DNA of 64,000 nt from Granulicella tundricola MP5ACTX9 (GTDB lineage: Bacteria; Acidobacteriota; Terriglobia; Terriglobales; Acidobacteriaceae), in contig NC_015064.1 of assembly GCF_000178975.2 (NCBI RefSeq), positions 248,001 to 312,000 on the forward strand, given 5' to 3'. The translations under genes were made by a program, and so were the position numbers. Below are positions 1-9,954 of the stretch, one piece after another. Below the pieces are notes generated by a model. The model had not been told where the DNA came from. It saw nothing but the letters and a program-made list of their open reading frames with translations, and ran no database searches. The first letter of the stretch is position 1; each line of letters opens with the position of its first letter.

Positions 1-1393
1 TCGAGAACGTGAAGTCGAGGACGCCGGTGACGTTGGCCATGATGGCACCGGTGGGGATCTCGAGGCTGGTGCCGCCGGCGATGGTGGAGTCTACGAGGAT
101 GCGCTCCGGGTTGTCGTCGAACTTGGCGACTCCGGCGGGCAGGCCGGGGACCGCGGGGTCGCGGATATCGACGCCGGGCTCACGGAAGGGGCGTGCGGTG
201 CCGGTGATGACGGCGTAGAAGTAACCGACGGAGGTGGCGATCTCGGCGGGCTCGTTGGCGTCCGTGATGGAGCCGTTGGTGCCGGAGATGGTGGTCATGG
301 ACGGCACGGAGACGCGCATGCCCTCATAGGGGGTGAGCTGGTAGAGACCGCCGCCGGCCGTCAGCATGGAGGTGGTGAGGATGATAGGCGTGGGCAGCGC
401 AACCGCGGGGGCCGTGACCACGATGGTGGGGGAGGTGATCTCGGTGGCGGGAGTCTTGCTGGCCGTGACGGCGGGGTAGGTCTGGACGGTTCCGGTGACG
501 GTGACTGCGTTGCCGATCAGGACCGTCGGCTTGGTGCTGGTGAAGACCTCAATGCCTTCCGGTGTGAGCGGGTTGGAGTCCGCGGTGGCGTCCGAAGACT
601 GCATAAAGAAGGCGTTGGAAAGCAGGGTGGTCACGACGCCGGAGGTGGTGACGCGCTGGCCTGCATAGGGCGAGACGGTCATGGCCGTGGTGGACTTGAC
701 GCCCTGAATGTCATGGATGGTGACCACGGGAACGGTTGGCGGGACGACGACGCCTCCGCCGGAGTTGTGCGGCGTGATGGGGCTGGAGGTGGTGAAGTCT
801 GCGGCGTTGTCGTTCGTGTTGGTGCCTGCGACCTTGCGGACGATGGAGGTCGCGTTGTTTGCCGTGGTGGGCGCGGGGCCAGAGCCTTTGAAGCAGCTTG
901 CGGTGGTGCCGTAGCCGACGAAGTCGAGGATTTGGGTGTCGGCCTGGATGAGGGCGCAGGTGGTGTCGGTGCTGAGGGCCGTGGTGCCGTTGACCAGGGC
1001 GACCTTGCCGGCGGTGGCGGAGAGATTGGGCGCGATGCCGGTGGTGTCCGGCGTGGGGAGCGCGGCGCCGGTGGTGCCGGAGGCGGTGGTCTGGACCAGG
1101 AAGTAGGTATGGGACGGGATCGACGCGCTGGCGAGCGTCAGCGACTGGGTGAAGTTTCCGGCAGCGGAGGCGTACTGGACCGACAGTCCGCTGGTGCTGA
1201 TCGCAGCGGAGGTCGGGTTGTAGAGCTCGATGAAGTCGGCGTTGAACGATGCGCCGGAGTTTCCGCCTCCGCCATAGATCTGAGAGATGAGCAGGCCGGA
1301 CTGGCCGAAGGCGGGGACGAGACTGAACACGCCAAGGCAGAAGGCGGCGAGCAGACGTGCGAAGCGAAACGAGTTTTTCACGGGAGGCCTCAT
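1..1393 (-). CDS. Secreted ExeM/NucH-type extracellular nuclease, 5' part (truncated by window edge)
   Basis: The frame is open from an ATG at 1393 to the left edge, about 464 residues, with no stop. It begins with a signal peptide (basic start, then LLAAFCLGVFSLVPAFGQ). A lamin-tail-like domain follows (QIYGGGGNSGASFNADFIELYN, roughly residues 35-190). Next is an OB-fold-like segment starting at IHDIQGVKSTTAM with the pattern SPYAGQRVTTSGVVT and PEGIEVFTS. This domain order is typical of ExeM/NucH/YhcR extracellular DNases, whose endonuclease/exonuclease/phosphatase domain would lie beyond the edge, so catalysis cannot be confirmed here. A GTG at 1381 has a GAGG seven bases upstream and may be the real start. 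The protein is expected to be secreted and to act on extracellular DNA. Confidence 0.72.
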   Translation of the reverse strand, partial: MRPPVKNSFRFARLLAAFCLGVFSLVPAFGQSGLLISQIYGGGGNSGASFNADFIELYNPTSAAISTSGLSVQYASAAGNFTQSLTLASASIPSHTYFLVQTTASGTTGAALPTPDTTGIAPNLSATAGKVALVNGTTALSTDTTCALIQADTQILDFVGYGTTASCFKGSGPAPTTANNATSIVRKVAGTNTNDNAADFTTSSPITPHNSGGGVVVPPTVPVVTIHDIQGVKSTTAMTVSPYAGQRVTTSGVVTTLLSNAFFMQSSDATADSNPLTPEGIEVFTSTKPTVLIGNAVTVTGTVQTYPAVTASKTPATEITSPTIVVTAPAVALPTPIILTTSMLTAGGGLYQLTPYEGMRVSVPSMTTISGTNGSITDANEPAEIATSVGYFYAVITGTARPFREPGVDIRDPAVPGLPAGVAKFDDNPERILVDSTIAGGTSLEIPTGAIMANVTGVLDFTFS

Positions 1394-1670
1394 GCGAAGT
1401 TGCTGCACAGGCGGGCGGAATCTGGCCGGATAGGAAATGGACGGATGGCCGCGCGCGGGTGTCAGCTATTTTTAGTGATGAGATGTTTCTAACATGCCGC
1501 TGGGCGGGGAGGGTCTTTTTCCGGTGAATTGTTTGCGTGAGCCTGATGCGTTTGGTGAAGACATGAAATGCATGTACGCACAGATTTCCCTGATGCGTCC
1601 TTCCCAGGCAGCCAAAGTTCCCGCCCTATACACTCACTGAGTCGAAATCTATCTCCGCCGGGTGCCACGT

Positions 1671-3797
1671 ATGACCTCTCTCTCGCTCAAGACCGCCTTG
1701 CTCGCCACCCTTCTTGCAACTCCCTTCCTCTTCAGCGCAGCTCAGGAGGCTACGGCTTCCCAGAGTGGCGGCGGCAACGTCACCGCGCCGGTTGTCATTT
1801 TCCAGCCTCAGCCCTCATTCTCTGAAGAAGCTCGAAAAAAGAAGCTGAATGGAAATGTCCTGGTTGGCTTGGTGATTGATGAGCAGGGTGTTCCTCAGAA
1901 CGTCCGTGTCATTCGCGGCATCGGCTATGGGCTTGACGAGAAGGCAGTTGAAGCTGTGCATGCGTATCGCTTCAAGCCCGCCATGAAAGACGGAAAAGCC
2001 GTTTCCGTCAAGATGAACATTGACGTCAACTTCAATATTTACGATCCCAAACACCCTCCAGCCGCGCAACCGGTCTCATCCGCGCCCATCTCCACCTCTA
2101 CTCTGATCAACGGGTATGAGCCGAAGTGGTGGAAGGAGGCGGTGGTCTACCAGATCTATCCGCGGTCGTTTCAGGACTCGAATGGAGATGGGATTGGGGA
2201 TCTGAAGGGGATTACGTCGCGGCTGGACTATCTGCAGAAGCTGGGCGTGAACGTGATCTGGCTGAGTCCGCACTTCGATTCTCCTAATGCAGATAACGGG
2301 TATGACATTCGCGACTACCGGAAGGTGATGACGGAGTTCGGGACGATGGGGGACTTCGACGCGATGCTGGCGGGGATCAAGCAGAGGCATATGCGGCTGA
2401 TCATCGACCTGGTGGTGAACCATACATCCGACGAGCATAAGTGGTTTGTGGAGAGCGCAAAGAGCAAGGACAATCCGTATCGCGACTATTACATCTGGCG
2501 TCCGGGCAAGGTGGGGGCGGATGGGAAGATGGGGCCGCCGAACAACTATCCGAGCTTCTTCTCCGGGTCTGCGTGGCAGTTCGACGCGAAGACGAATGAG
2601 TACTATCTGCACTACTTTGCGGTGAAGCAGCCGGACCTGAACTGGGATAACCCGAAGGTGCGCGGGGAGGTGTTCGGCCTGATGAAGTTCTGGCTGGATA
2701 AGGGCGTGGATGGCTTCCGCATGGACGTGATTCCACTGATCTCCAAGCAGCCGGGCCTGCCTGATCTTACGGCGCAGGAGCTTTCGACTGGCGGGTTTGT
2801 GGCGCTGTGGGCGAATGGGCCGAAGCGCGATGAGTATCTGAAGGAGATGAATCGCGATGTGCTGGCGAAGTATGACGATATGTCGGTGGGCGAGGCGATC
2901 GGGATCGATCTGGACCAGGAGAAGCAGCTCGTCGACGACAGACGGCATGAGCTGAACGAGATCTTCAACTTCGACGCAGTGCGGCTGAATCGGGATGGGC
3001 GCAAGTATGTGCCGTGGACGCTGCCGCAGTTGAAGGCCATCTACACGAAACATGCCGAGGTGTTGACGAAGCATGACTGGGATACGGTGTTTCTCTCGAA
3101 CCACGACAATCCGCGGGTGGTCTCGAGCTTTGGGGACGATTCGGCGCAGTTCCGGGTGCCGTCCGCGAAGCTGCTGGAGACGATGATCCTGACTCTGCGC
3201 GGTACGCCGTATCTGTACCAGGGCGATGAGCTTGGGATGACGAACTATCCGTTCAAGACGATGGATCAGTTCGACGATATCGAGGCGCATAACGGGTATA
3301 AGGATGAGGTGCAGACTCGGCATGTGATCACGGAGGAGGCTTACATTGAAAACCTCCGCCACATGGGGCGTGACAACAGCCGTACACCGATGCAGTGGGA
3401 TGGCTCGGCCAATGGCGGGTTTACGACGGGCCCGAAGCCGTGGCTGGCGGTGAACCCGAACTACAAGACGATCAATGCGGCGCAGGAGACGGGCGATCCG
3501 GATTCGGTTTATCACTACACGGCGCGGCTGATCGCGCTGCGGGCGGACACGCCTGCGCTGGTGTATGGGGATTACAAGGATCTCGATCCGACGCATCCGC
3601 ACATCTTTGCGTACACGCGGACGCTGAACGGGGAGCAGTACCTGGTGGTGCATAACTTCAGCGCTGAACCCATTGCGTATACGCTGCCGGGCGGGATGAA
3701 GGCGGGGCGCTCCTTGATGGATAACTACGGCGGCGGGGAGAGCAACGTGACGACGGTTCATCTGAAGGGGTGGGAGTCGCGAATCTATAAACAGTAG
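1671..3797 (+). CDS. Secreted TonB C-terminal domain fused to GH13 alpha-glucosidase
   Basis: A 708-residue protein from ATG 1671 (GTG 1662 is also in frame). Order: signal peptide (1-25); TonB C-terminal-like domain (about 42-124, with PQPSFSEEARKKKLNG, VIDEQGVPQNVRV and AYRFKPAMKDGK); a Pro/Ser linker (125-150); then a complete GH13 domain (from WWKEAVVYQIYPRSF). GH13 signatures are DLVVNHTSDEH, nucleophile Asp in GFRMDVI (near 351), acid/base Glu in VGEAIG (near 408) and SNHDNPR (near 478), with a short C-terminal beta domain. The catalytic part resembles oligo-1,6-glucosidases/alpha-glucosidases, so it should release glucose from malto- or isomalto-oligosaccharides in the periplasm. Fusion to a TonB_C domain is unusual. 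Codon use differs between the two parts: the GH13 part is much richer in G-ending codons. Confidence 0.88.
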   Translation: MTSLSLKTALLATLLATPFLFSAAQEATASQSGGGNVTAPVVIFQPQPSFSEEARKKKLNGNVLVGLVIDEQGVPQNVRVIRGIGYGLDEKAVEAVHAYRFKPAMKDGKAVSVKMNIDVNFNIYDPKHPPAAQPVSSAPISTSTLINGYEPKWWKEAVVYQIYPRSFQDSNGDGIGDLKGITSRLDYLQKLGVNVIWLSPHFDSPNADNGYDIRDYRKVMTEFGTMGDFDAMLAGIKQRHMRLIIDLVVNHTSDEHKWFVESAKSKDNPYRDYYIWRPGKVGADGKMGPPNNYPSFFSGSAWQFDAKTNEYYLHYFAVKQPDLNWDNPKVRGEVFGLMKFWLDKGVDGFRMDVIPLISKQPGLPDLTAQELSTGGFVALWANGPKRDEYLKEMNRDVLAKYDDMSVGEAIGIDLDQEKQLVDDRRHELNEIFNFDAVRLNRDGRKYVPWTLPQLKAIYTKHAEVLTKHDWDTVFLSNHDNPRVVSSFGDDSAQFRVPSAKLLETMILTLRGTPYLYQGDELGMTNYPFKTMDQFDDIEAHNGYKDEVQTRHVITEEAYIENLRHMGRDNSRTPMQWDGSANGGFTTGPKPWLAVNPNYKTINAAQETGDPDSVYHYTARLIALRADTPALVYGDYKDLDPTHPHIFAYTRTLNGEQYLVVHNFSAEPIAYTLPGGMKAGRSLMDNYGGGESNVTTVHLKGWESRIYKQ

Positions 3798-3947
3798 GTC
3801 TCGCAAAACGTTTGAATAGAAGCTGATGGCACGGCGTCGCTTTTTTACTTGGCGGCGCCGTTGCGATGTGGTGTAGTGATTCGCGTTGGATCTTCCCTGT
3901 CATTCCCTGTTTTGCCCCGGCCCAAATTCAAATCAAGGAAAATTCTT

Positions 3948-4712
3948 ATGCGCGTCTTCGCAGCCTTGTCTGGCCTTGCCCTCCTTTGTTCAACCTTTGC
4001 GTCCGCGCAGTTTCAACGCGGCTTCTCCGTCGACTTCACCGACTGCACGGAGTTTGCGGGGGAAGGCCCCATCTCCTACGCGGCTGCCGCTCCACTGGTG
4101 CCGCATGGCTTTACGATCGCGCGCAGTGCAACCGGTGAAGCGAACATTGTGGTGCGCGCGACCAACTGCTCCAAGGTGACGGTGGACGGCGCACTGCCGC
4201 AGCCGACGGTGCTTTCGCAGATCGGGATCAACATCGTTCCGCCGGATGGTACGGGGGACATCAACAACTACACGCTGATCTACGTGAGCAACAATCCGCT
4301 GCTGGTGACGGCGTTTATCGGGGCCGGGCTGCCCGCGCACTACGATCCGCAACTGACCTATGAGTACACGGCTCCTGCGAGCGGCAACGGCAATCTGTAT
4401 GTATCGGCTGGAGCTTTGGACCTGACGCGCTATACGATCTACGGTCCGGAGACTGCGCCGCCGCCGAACTCGGCTGTGCCGTTTCTGGCGAACTGGTGGT
4501 ATGCGCCGGGCACGTTCTTTGGGACCGCCGTGATGCGGCAACAGACGCTGTTTCCGAAGATCAGCTTTGGTGGATCGGGCGTGACGCTTTATACGAGTCT
4601 GAACTCGCTGCTGGGCAAGTTGATTGGCGGCAATACGTTCAGCAACTACTCGGCGCTGGCGTTGCGCGGGGTTTATCCGGCGGCTCACATGGAGGTTACT
4701 GTGTCCAGGTAG
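3948..4712 (+). CDS. Secreted protein of unknown function
   Basis: A 254-residue protein from ATG 3948, chosen because AAGGAA lies at 3935-3940. It has a clear signal peptide (MRVFAALSGLALLCSTFASAQ) and a cleaved chain rich in Gly, Thr and aromatic residues, with no transmembrane segment. I do not recognise a family. Visible blocks include DFTDCTEFAGEG near the mature N-terminus, VVRATNCSKVTVDG, and IGINIVPPDGTGDINNYTLIY; the two cysteines could form a disulfide. The composition suggests a soluble beta-rich periplasmic or extracellular protein. It lies between the TonB-GH13 fusion and an MFS transporter on the same strand, but with gaps of 150 and 79 bp, so co-transcription is uncertain. Confidence 0.75.
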   Translation: MRVFAALSGLALLCSTFASAQFQRGFSVDFTDCTEFAGEGPISYAAAAPLVPHGFTIARSATGEANIVVRATNCSKVTVDGALPQPTVLSQIGINIVPPDGTGDINNYTLIYVSNNPLLVTAFIGAGLPAHYDPQLTYEYTAPASGNGNLYVSAGALDLTRYTIYGPETAPPPNSAVPFLANWWYAPGTFFGTAVMRQQTLFPKISFGGSGVTLYTSLNSLLGKLIGGNTFSNYSALALRGVYPAAHMEVTVSR

Positions 4713-4791
4713 AGTCTTTCCGGATGGGATGAGATGTTTGTGGAATCTCTTCCGGGGTTTGAGGACTCCATAGCAGTACGCGGGGTCAGGG

Positions 4792-6324
4792 ATGAGTGAA
4801 GCGGCGAAGAGTTTGCAGGGCGGCGCGGCCGAGACGGGCGCGGGCATGACCGGCGTCTGGGTGCTGGCTGCGACGATCCTGGGTACGAGCATGGCGTTCA
4901 TCGATGGGACGGTGGTGAACGTCGCGCTGCCTGCGCTGCAGAAGAGCTTCCAGGCCAATGCGAGCGATGTGCAGTGGGTGGTGGAGGCTTATGCGCTGCT
5001 GCTGGCTTCGCTGCTGCTGGTGGGCGGGGCGCTGGGCGATCTGTATGGGCGGCGGAGGATCTATGCGGGCGGCGTGGTGCTGTTTGCGGGTGGGTCTGTC
5101 TGGTGTGGGCTTGCGGGGTCCATTCATGCGCTGATCGTGGCGCGTGCGGTGCAGGGGGTGGGTGCGGCGTTGCTGGTGCCGGGTAGCCTGGCGCTGATCA
5201 GCGCTTCGTTTCCGGCGGAGGAGCGGGGACGGGCTATCGGGACTTGGTCAGGATTTACGGCGATTACGGCGGCGATTGGGCCACTGCTGGGCGGTGCGCT
5301 GGTGCAGTATGCGTCGTGGCGATGGGTATTTCTGATCAATATTCCGATTGCCGTTGTGGTGATTGCGATCACGGTGCTGAAGGTGCCGGAGAGCCTCCAT
5401 GAAGGGATGAGTCATGACCTGGACTGGCCGGGTGCGCTGCTGGCCACGGTGGGTCTGGGGGCGGTGACGTATGCGCTGATCGAGGCGCAGAATGTGGGGA
5501 ATCACTCATGGCTTGTGGGTGGGCTGGGGGTGGCTTGTCTGGTTGCCTTCGTTGTAGTGGAGGCTTACTCTCATGCGCCTATGGTTTCGCTGCGGTTGTT
5601 TCGTTCGCGGGACTTCAGCGGGGCGAATCTGCTGACGTTCTTTCTTTATGGAGCGTTTGGTGGGGTGCTGTACTTTCTGCCGCTGAACCTGATCCAGGTG
5701 CAGCACTACAAGCCGACGGAGGCGGGCGGGGCGATGCTGCCTTTGATCGTGGTGATCTCACTGCTGTCACGCTGGTCGGGTGGGCTGCTGGAGCGGTTTG
5801 GGGCGAGGGTGCCGTTGACGATCGGGCCGCTGGTGGCTGGGGTGGGCTTTGCGCTGTTCGTGCGGCCGGGGATCGGCGGGTCGTACTGGACGAACTTCTT
5901 TCCGGCGGTGATGGTGCTCGGTCTGGGGCTTGCGATCAGCGTTGCACCGCTGACCACGGCGGTGATGAACGCGGTGCCGCCGTCCGAGTCCGGCGTGGCT
6001 TCCGGGGTGAACAATGCGGTGTCTCGCATTGCGGGGCTGCTGGCGGTGGCGGCGTTTGGGCTGGTGCTCTCTGCGGGGTTCAATGCGGAGTTGAGCCGGC
6101 GGCTGGATGGGCTGGCGATTTCGGCTGCGGCTCGACAAGGTGTGGACGAGCAGCGGTCCAAGCTGGGTGCAGCGCAGAGTTCCGACGCGGGCGTGGAGTA
6201 TGCGATTGCGGAGGCGTTCGTGTTTGGGTATCGGCGCGTGGTTTGGATTGCGGTGGTGCTGGCGGTGGCGAGCGCTTTGAGTGCGGCGGTATTGATCGAG
6301 CCGAAGGGCGGGGTGCGGAGCTAG
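4792..6324 (+). CDS. MFS drug/proton antiporter, DHA2 (EmrB/QacA) type
   Basis: A 510-residue polytopic membrane protein with about 14 hydrophobic segments, the number expected for the DHA2 branch. Motif A is seen as [13 protein letters not shown] after the second helix. The antiporter motif C region appears as [20 protein letters not shown]. Helix 1 carries the typical [17 protein letters not shown], with the acidic residue that is conserved in this branch. It is probably an inner-membrane exporter of toxic compounds. No adaptor or outer membrane partner is adjacent. Its stop codon TAG (6322-6324) overlaps the stop of the convergent glgX, both being read from the palindrome CTAG. Confidence 0.9.
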   Translation: MSEAAKSLQGGAAETGAGMTGVWVLAATILGTSMAFIDGTVVNVALPALQKSFQANASDVQWVVEAYALLLASLLLVGGALGDLYGRRRIYAGGVVLFAGGSVWCGLAGSIHALIVARAVQGVGAALLVPGSLALISASFPAEERGRAIGTWSGFTAITAAIGPLLGGALVQYASWRWVFLINIPIAVVVIAITVLKVPESLHEGMSHDLDWPGALLATVGLGAVTYALIEAQNVGNHSWLVGGLGVACLVAFVVVEAYSHAPMVSLRLFRSRDFSGANLLTFFLYGAFGGVLYFLPLNLIQVQHYKPTEAGGAMLPLIVVISLLSRWSGGLLERFGARVPLTIGPLVAGVGFALFVRPGIGGSYWTNFFPAVMVLGLGLAISVAPLTTAVMNAVPPSESGVASGVNNAVSRIAGLLAVAAFGLVLSAGFNAELSRRLDGLAISAAARQGVDEQRSKLGAAQSSDAGVEYAIAEAFVFGYRRVVWIAVVLAVASALSAAVLIEPKGGVRS

Positions 6325-8393
6325 GGAGTGCGGGTGAGGATGACGATGGATCTTGCGCGGACCTGCACCGAGGTCAGCGGTGCGGTCTGAGCGTTGCGTG
6401 GCTGCAGGCAGGTATCGAGTGCGATGGACCAGGGGCCGGGTGTTTGGACGGTGAAGGTCAGGGGTTCCCAATAGGCGTTGATCATGACGTAGATGTCGGT
6501 GGATTCGTCTTGCGGGGAGCGCAGGAAGTAGGCGATGGTGTGGGAGTTCCACGAGAGGTCCGGTGCGCCGGTCACGCCGAACCACTGGATGTCATCGTGC
6601 CAGAAGCGTGAGCGTGCGATGAAGTGGTGCTTGCGGAAGGCGATCATGGTGCGGAAGAAGTCGAAGGTGGCGCGGTTCTCCTCAATGCGATTCCAGTTGA
6701 GCCAGGTGGTGGCGTTGTCCTGGTTCCAGGGGTTTGAGTTGCCTTGCTGGGTCTGGAGGAACTCGTCTCCCATGCGGAGCATCGGGGTGCCGTTCGAGAG
6801 CATCAGGAGGGCGCAGAAGTTGCGGGCCTGCTGGGCGCGGAGTTCGAGCACGTCCGCTGGTGCGCCTTCATCGCCTTCCCAGCCGCAGTTCCAGCTCAGG
6901 TCGTCGGAGGGGCCGTCTGTGTTGTTGGCTCCGTTGGCGAGGTTGCGGCGGGTGTCATACGCGACGGTGTCGTAGAGAGTGAAGCCGTCGTGTGAGGTGA
7001 AGTAGTTGATGCTTTGATAGGGGTGCTTGGCATCGGCGAGATCTTCAGGGAAGAGGTCGTCGCTGCCGTAGATGCGGCGCATGATGGTGGCGACGAGGCC
7101 GGGTTCCGAGCGGACGAAGCGTTTGATATCGTCACGGAAGCGGCCGTTCCATTGCAGCCAGCTGAGGCCGGGGAAGCTGCGGCCAAGCTGGTAGGCACCG
7201 CCGGCGTCCCAGGGCTCGGCGATGAGGCGGATGTTGGCGAGGTCGGGATCGGCGGCGATGGCGGCGAAGATGGGCGGGTCGCCTGAGAGGATGTTGCCGT
7301 CGGCGTCGCGGGAGAAGACGCTGGCGAGATCGAAGCGGAAGCCATCGACGTGCATCTCTTTGACCCAGTAGCGGAGGCTATCGAGGATCATCTTGGAGAC
7401 GGCGCGGTTGGAGCAGTTGAGGGTGTTGCCGGTGCCGGAGAAGTCTGCGTAGGCCGGGGGCGGGAAGCTCCGGGTCATGTAGTACGAGATGTTATCCAGA
7501 CCCTTCATGCCATAGCAAGGGCCATCGTTTCCGGCTTCTGCTGTGTGGTTGAAGACGACGTCCAGGAGGACCTCGATGCCGGCTGCGTGGAGGGCGATCA
7601 CCATCTGGCGAAACTCGGCGACGGCTTTGGCGGCGGAGCTTGCGTAGGCGCAGTGCGGGCTGAAGAAGGCCAGCGGCATGTAGCCCCAGTAGTTGGCTGT
7701 GCCGAGTTCATACTGCATGACCGGCATCAGCTCGACGGCGGTGACGCCGAGATCCTTGAGGTAAGGGATCTTCTCGATGACGCCGAGATAGCAGCCGGCG
7801 TTTGGTTCGGTGACCTGCGCACTGGGATCGCGGGTGAGGCCGCGGACGTGCATCTCGTAGATGAGGAGATCGCCGTCGTGCTGCGGGGATTTGTCCGTGC
7901 CCCAGTCGAAGGGCTGCTGGAGGCGCGGGGGGAGATCGCCCAGGAAGGCCTGACCGGCGTTGGGGCCGGGGTCGATGGCTTGCTGGCGATCGAAGTCCGG
8001 CGGAAGAACGATCTGCCGGGCGTAGGGGTCGAGCAACTGCTTGCCGGCCGGGTAGAGGGTTCCTTCGCCGCTGAGGATGGGGTCGGCCTGCTCGGCCTGG
8101 AAGCAGTAGGCGATGGCCTGGCCTGCGTCGGCGGCGGAGATGCGGCAGTGCCAGATGTCGTTGGACTTGTGCTGGAGGGGGTCGAGATCGAACGAGAAGC
8201 AGGGAGTGGTGAACTCGTCCGCAGCGTACAGGAGCACGCGCATCGCACGGGCGTGGCGGCCGAAGACGGCGAAGTTATAGGCGTTGTCTTCCGCGAGCCA
8301 TGTGGCTCCGAGGGGAAGCGGCGTGCCTTCGACCGCGTTCCAGGAGGGAAGGGTTGCAGACTGCGATTTGGCGGACTCTGGCACAGGCATCAT
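6321..8393 (-). CDS. glgX: Glycogen debranching enzyme GlgX (isoamylase type)
   Basis: A 690-residue protein from ATG 8393; the frame stays open further upstream, but that stretch overlaps the preceding gene and its terminator. An N-terminal CBM48-like domain (about 18-115, starting [26 protein letters not shown]) is followed by the GH13 barrel. Catalytic signatures: [11 protein letters not shown], nucleophile Asp in [10 protein letters not shown], acid/base Glu in [10 protein letters not shown], and the third acid in [10 protein letters not shown]. Length and motifs fit GlgX/TreX enzymes, which hydrolyse alpha-1,6 branches of glycogen or limit dextrins in the cytoplasm. There is no signal peptide. 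Other glycogen genes (glgA, glgB, glgC) are not in the window, so the partner enzymes must lie elsewhere. Confidence 0.9.
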   Translation of the reverse strand: MMPVPESAKSQSATLPSWNAVEGTPLPLGATWLAEDNAYNFAVFGRHARAMRVLLYAADEFTTPCFSFDLDPLQHKSNDIWHCRISAADAGQAIAYCFQAEQADPILSGEGTLYPAGKQLLDPYARQIVLPPDFDRQQAIDPGPNAGQAFLGDLPPRLQQPFDWGTDKSPQHDGDLLIYEMHVRGLTRDPSAQVTEPNAGCYLGVIEKIPYLKDLGVTAVELMPVMQYELGTANYWGYMPLAFFSPHCAYASSAAKAVAEFRQMVIALHAAGIEVLLDVVFNHTAEAGNDGPCYGMKGLDNISYYMTRSFPPPAYADFSGTGNTLNCSNRAVSKMILDSLRYWVKEMHVDGFRFDLASVFSRDADGNILSGDPPIFAAIAADPDLANIRLIAEPWDAGGAYQLGRSFPGLSWLQWNGRFRDDIKRFVRSEPGLVATIMRRIYGSDDLFPEDLADAKHPYQSINYFTSHDGFTLYDTVAYDTRRNLANGANNTDGPSDDLSWNCGWEGDEGAPADVLELRAQQARNFCALLMLSNGTPMLRMGDEFLQTQQGNSNPWNQDNATTWLNWNRIEENRATFDFFRTMIAFRKHHFIARSRFWHDDIQWFGVTGAPDLSWNSHTIAYFLRSPQDESTDIYVMINAYWEPLTFTVQTPGPWSIALDTCLQPRNAQTAPLTSVQVRARSIVILTRTP

Positions 8394-8443
8394 TGTCTCT
8401 GATGAAGGGAGCCAGCGGGAGGTTACAACGATCTTGCTGCGAC

Positions 8444-8487
8444 AAAAGCGAAGGGCCCACGCACACGTACGTTGCGGGAGCCCTTCG
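8444..8487 (-). terminator. Intrinsic terminator of the RND efflux operon
   Basis: On the minus strand an 8-bp perfect stem CGAAGGGC/GCCCTTCG (8480-8487 with 8449-8456) is followed by CTTTTG. It lies 22 bases past the stop of the outer membrane channel gene and before the glgX start, so it separates the efflux operon from glgX. Confidence 0.7.
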
Positions 8488-8508
8488 TTATTGTGGAACG
8501 ATCGAGCT

Positions 8509-9954
8509 TTACTGCCAGCCACCACCCAACGCGGTGTAGAGCTGAACCAGGGTGAGAGCTTCGCCCTGCTGGGCGGTGACCAGGTTCAACTGTGCGGTGA
8601 AGAGTGCCGTATCCGTGGTGAGGACCTCAAGGTACGCCGTTGCGCCGCCCTGATAACGCAGACGGGCAAGGCGGGTCGAGTCCTGCGCGGCGGCTACGAG
8701 CTTCTCCTGCTGCTCGCGGTAGGCGCGCTGTTTGTTGAGTGCGATGAGCGCGTTGGACACATCATGAAAGCCAGTGGTGATGGCCTTCTGGTATGCGAGC
8801 ACATCCTCCTGCTGGGTCTCCTTGGCCAGGTTGAGCTGGCCGCGAAGCTTGCCACCCTGGAAGATGGGCTGGGAGAGCGAGCCGATTCCGTAGATGGTCT
8901 TGCTGGAAGAATCGACGAGACTGGCAAAGCTGTTTCCACCCGTTCCCGCGGAGGCCGAGATCGTAAGCTGCGGGAAGAACTGTGCGCGTGCCACGCCGAT
9001 CTGCGCGTTGGCAGCGATGAGGGTAGCCTCCGCCTGCTGGATGTCCGGACGACGCTCCAGAAGCTGCGAGGGAATGCCCGTGGGAAGATCCTGCGGGGGT
9101 GGCGTCAGGGCGTTGGGATCGGTGTGAGCGACCGGGCCGGGGTTCTCGCCGAGAAGCAGGGTGAGGGCGTTCTCCTCAACCTGAATCTGCTGCTCAAGCT
9201 GCGGGACCTGCGAGGTCGCGGTGTAGAGAAGCTGCTCGGCCTGGCGAAGATCGGAGAGCGGAGACGACCCGCCGTCGGTGAGGGCCTTGGTCAGATCGAC
9301 GGAGTCCTGCCGGGCCTTGATGGTCTGCCTGGTGATCTCAAGCTGATGATCGAGTGCGCGGAGCTGGAGGTAGTCGGTGACGACGTCCTGTACGAGCGAG
9401 AGACGAACCGCACGCTGCGCCCAGGTCTGTGCGAGCAGTACGGCGCGTGCGGCCGCGGTCTGCTTGCGGTAAAGACCCCAGAAGTCCGGTGTCCATGCCG
9501 CGGAGACGTTGATACTGCCGATCGCGAGCGGGCTGGTAATACCCGATCCCGATCCTGACCCGGTCCCGAAGGACGAACTGTCAAAGTCCGCGCCGACGCC
9601 CGAACCACCGACGCTGACCGTGGGGAACTGCTGCGCGCGGGTGATCTGAACCTGCGCACGCTGCTCTGCGATGTGCTGCGCGGCGATGCGGAGGTCGTAG
9701 TTGTTGGTGAGCGCCCTGGTGATCAGTGCCTGCAGCTCAGGCTCGCGAAAGACCTGAGCCCACTGCTGATCGCCCAGCGAGTTCTTTGCTTCGCTGGCGA
9801 TAGCTGCGTCGTCCGGGCCACGGAAGGCTGCGGGTGCCTGGTAGGCCGGCCGCTTATACTTGGGGCCTACGTTGCAGCCGGCGAGCGTGCCGATGAGCAC
9901 GCCTCCGGCTGCAATCGCATAAGCCCGTTTTGTCCACGTAGAGATGTTGCTCAT
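8509..9954 (-). CDS. RND efflux outer membrane channel lipoprotein (OprM/NodT family)
   Basis: A 481-residue protein with a lipoprotein signal peptide ending GTLAGCNVGPKYKRP; the lipobox Cys is followed by the GPKY(K/R)RP block typical of NodT/OprM channels. Two internally similar halves of long helices and beta strands follow (for example LSLVQDVVTDYLQLRALDHQLEI and ERRPDIQQAEATLIAANAQIGVARAQFFP). It should form the trimeric outer membrane exit duct of the tripartite pump encoded just upstream. Its ATG overlaps the TGA of the pump gene (ATGA, 9951-9954), indicating translational coupling. It is the last gene of the three-gene operon. Confidence 0.93.
   Translation of the reverse strand: MSNISTWTKRAYAIAAGGVLIGTLAGCNVGPKYKRPAYQAPAAFRGPDDAAIASEAKNSLGDQQWAQVFREPELQALITRALTNNYDLRIAAQHIAEQRAQVQITRAQQFPTVSVGGSGVGADFDSSSFGTGSGSGSGITSPLAIGSINVSAAWTPDFWGLYRKQTAAARAVLLAQTWAQRAVRLSLVQDVVTDYLQLRALDHQLEITRQTIKARQDSVDLTKALTDGGSSPLSDLRQAEQLLYTATSQVPQLEQQIQVEENALTLLLGENPGPVAHTDPNALTPPPQDLPTGIPSQLLERRPDIQQAEATLIAANAQIGVARAQFFPQLTISASAGTGGNSFASLVDSSSKTIYGIGSLSQPIFQGGKLRGQLNLAKETQQEDVLAYQKAITTGFHDVSNALIALNKQRAYREQQEKLVAAAQDSTRLARLRYQGGATAYLEVLTTDTALFTAQLNLVTAQQGEALTLVQLYTALGGGWQ

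Noticed and set aside
713..1492. Long Gly/Arg-rich plus-strand frame of 259 codons
   Set aside because: It is the antisense shadow of the secreted nuclease on the minus strand, whose frame carries a signal peptide and recognisable domains.
2076..3806. 576-codon minus-strand frame opposite the GH13 domain
   Set aside because: Arg/His/Ile-rich composition without domains; the plus strand has all GH13 motifs.
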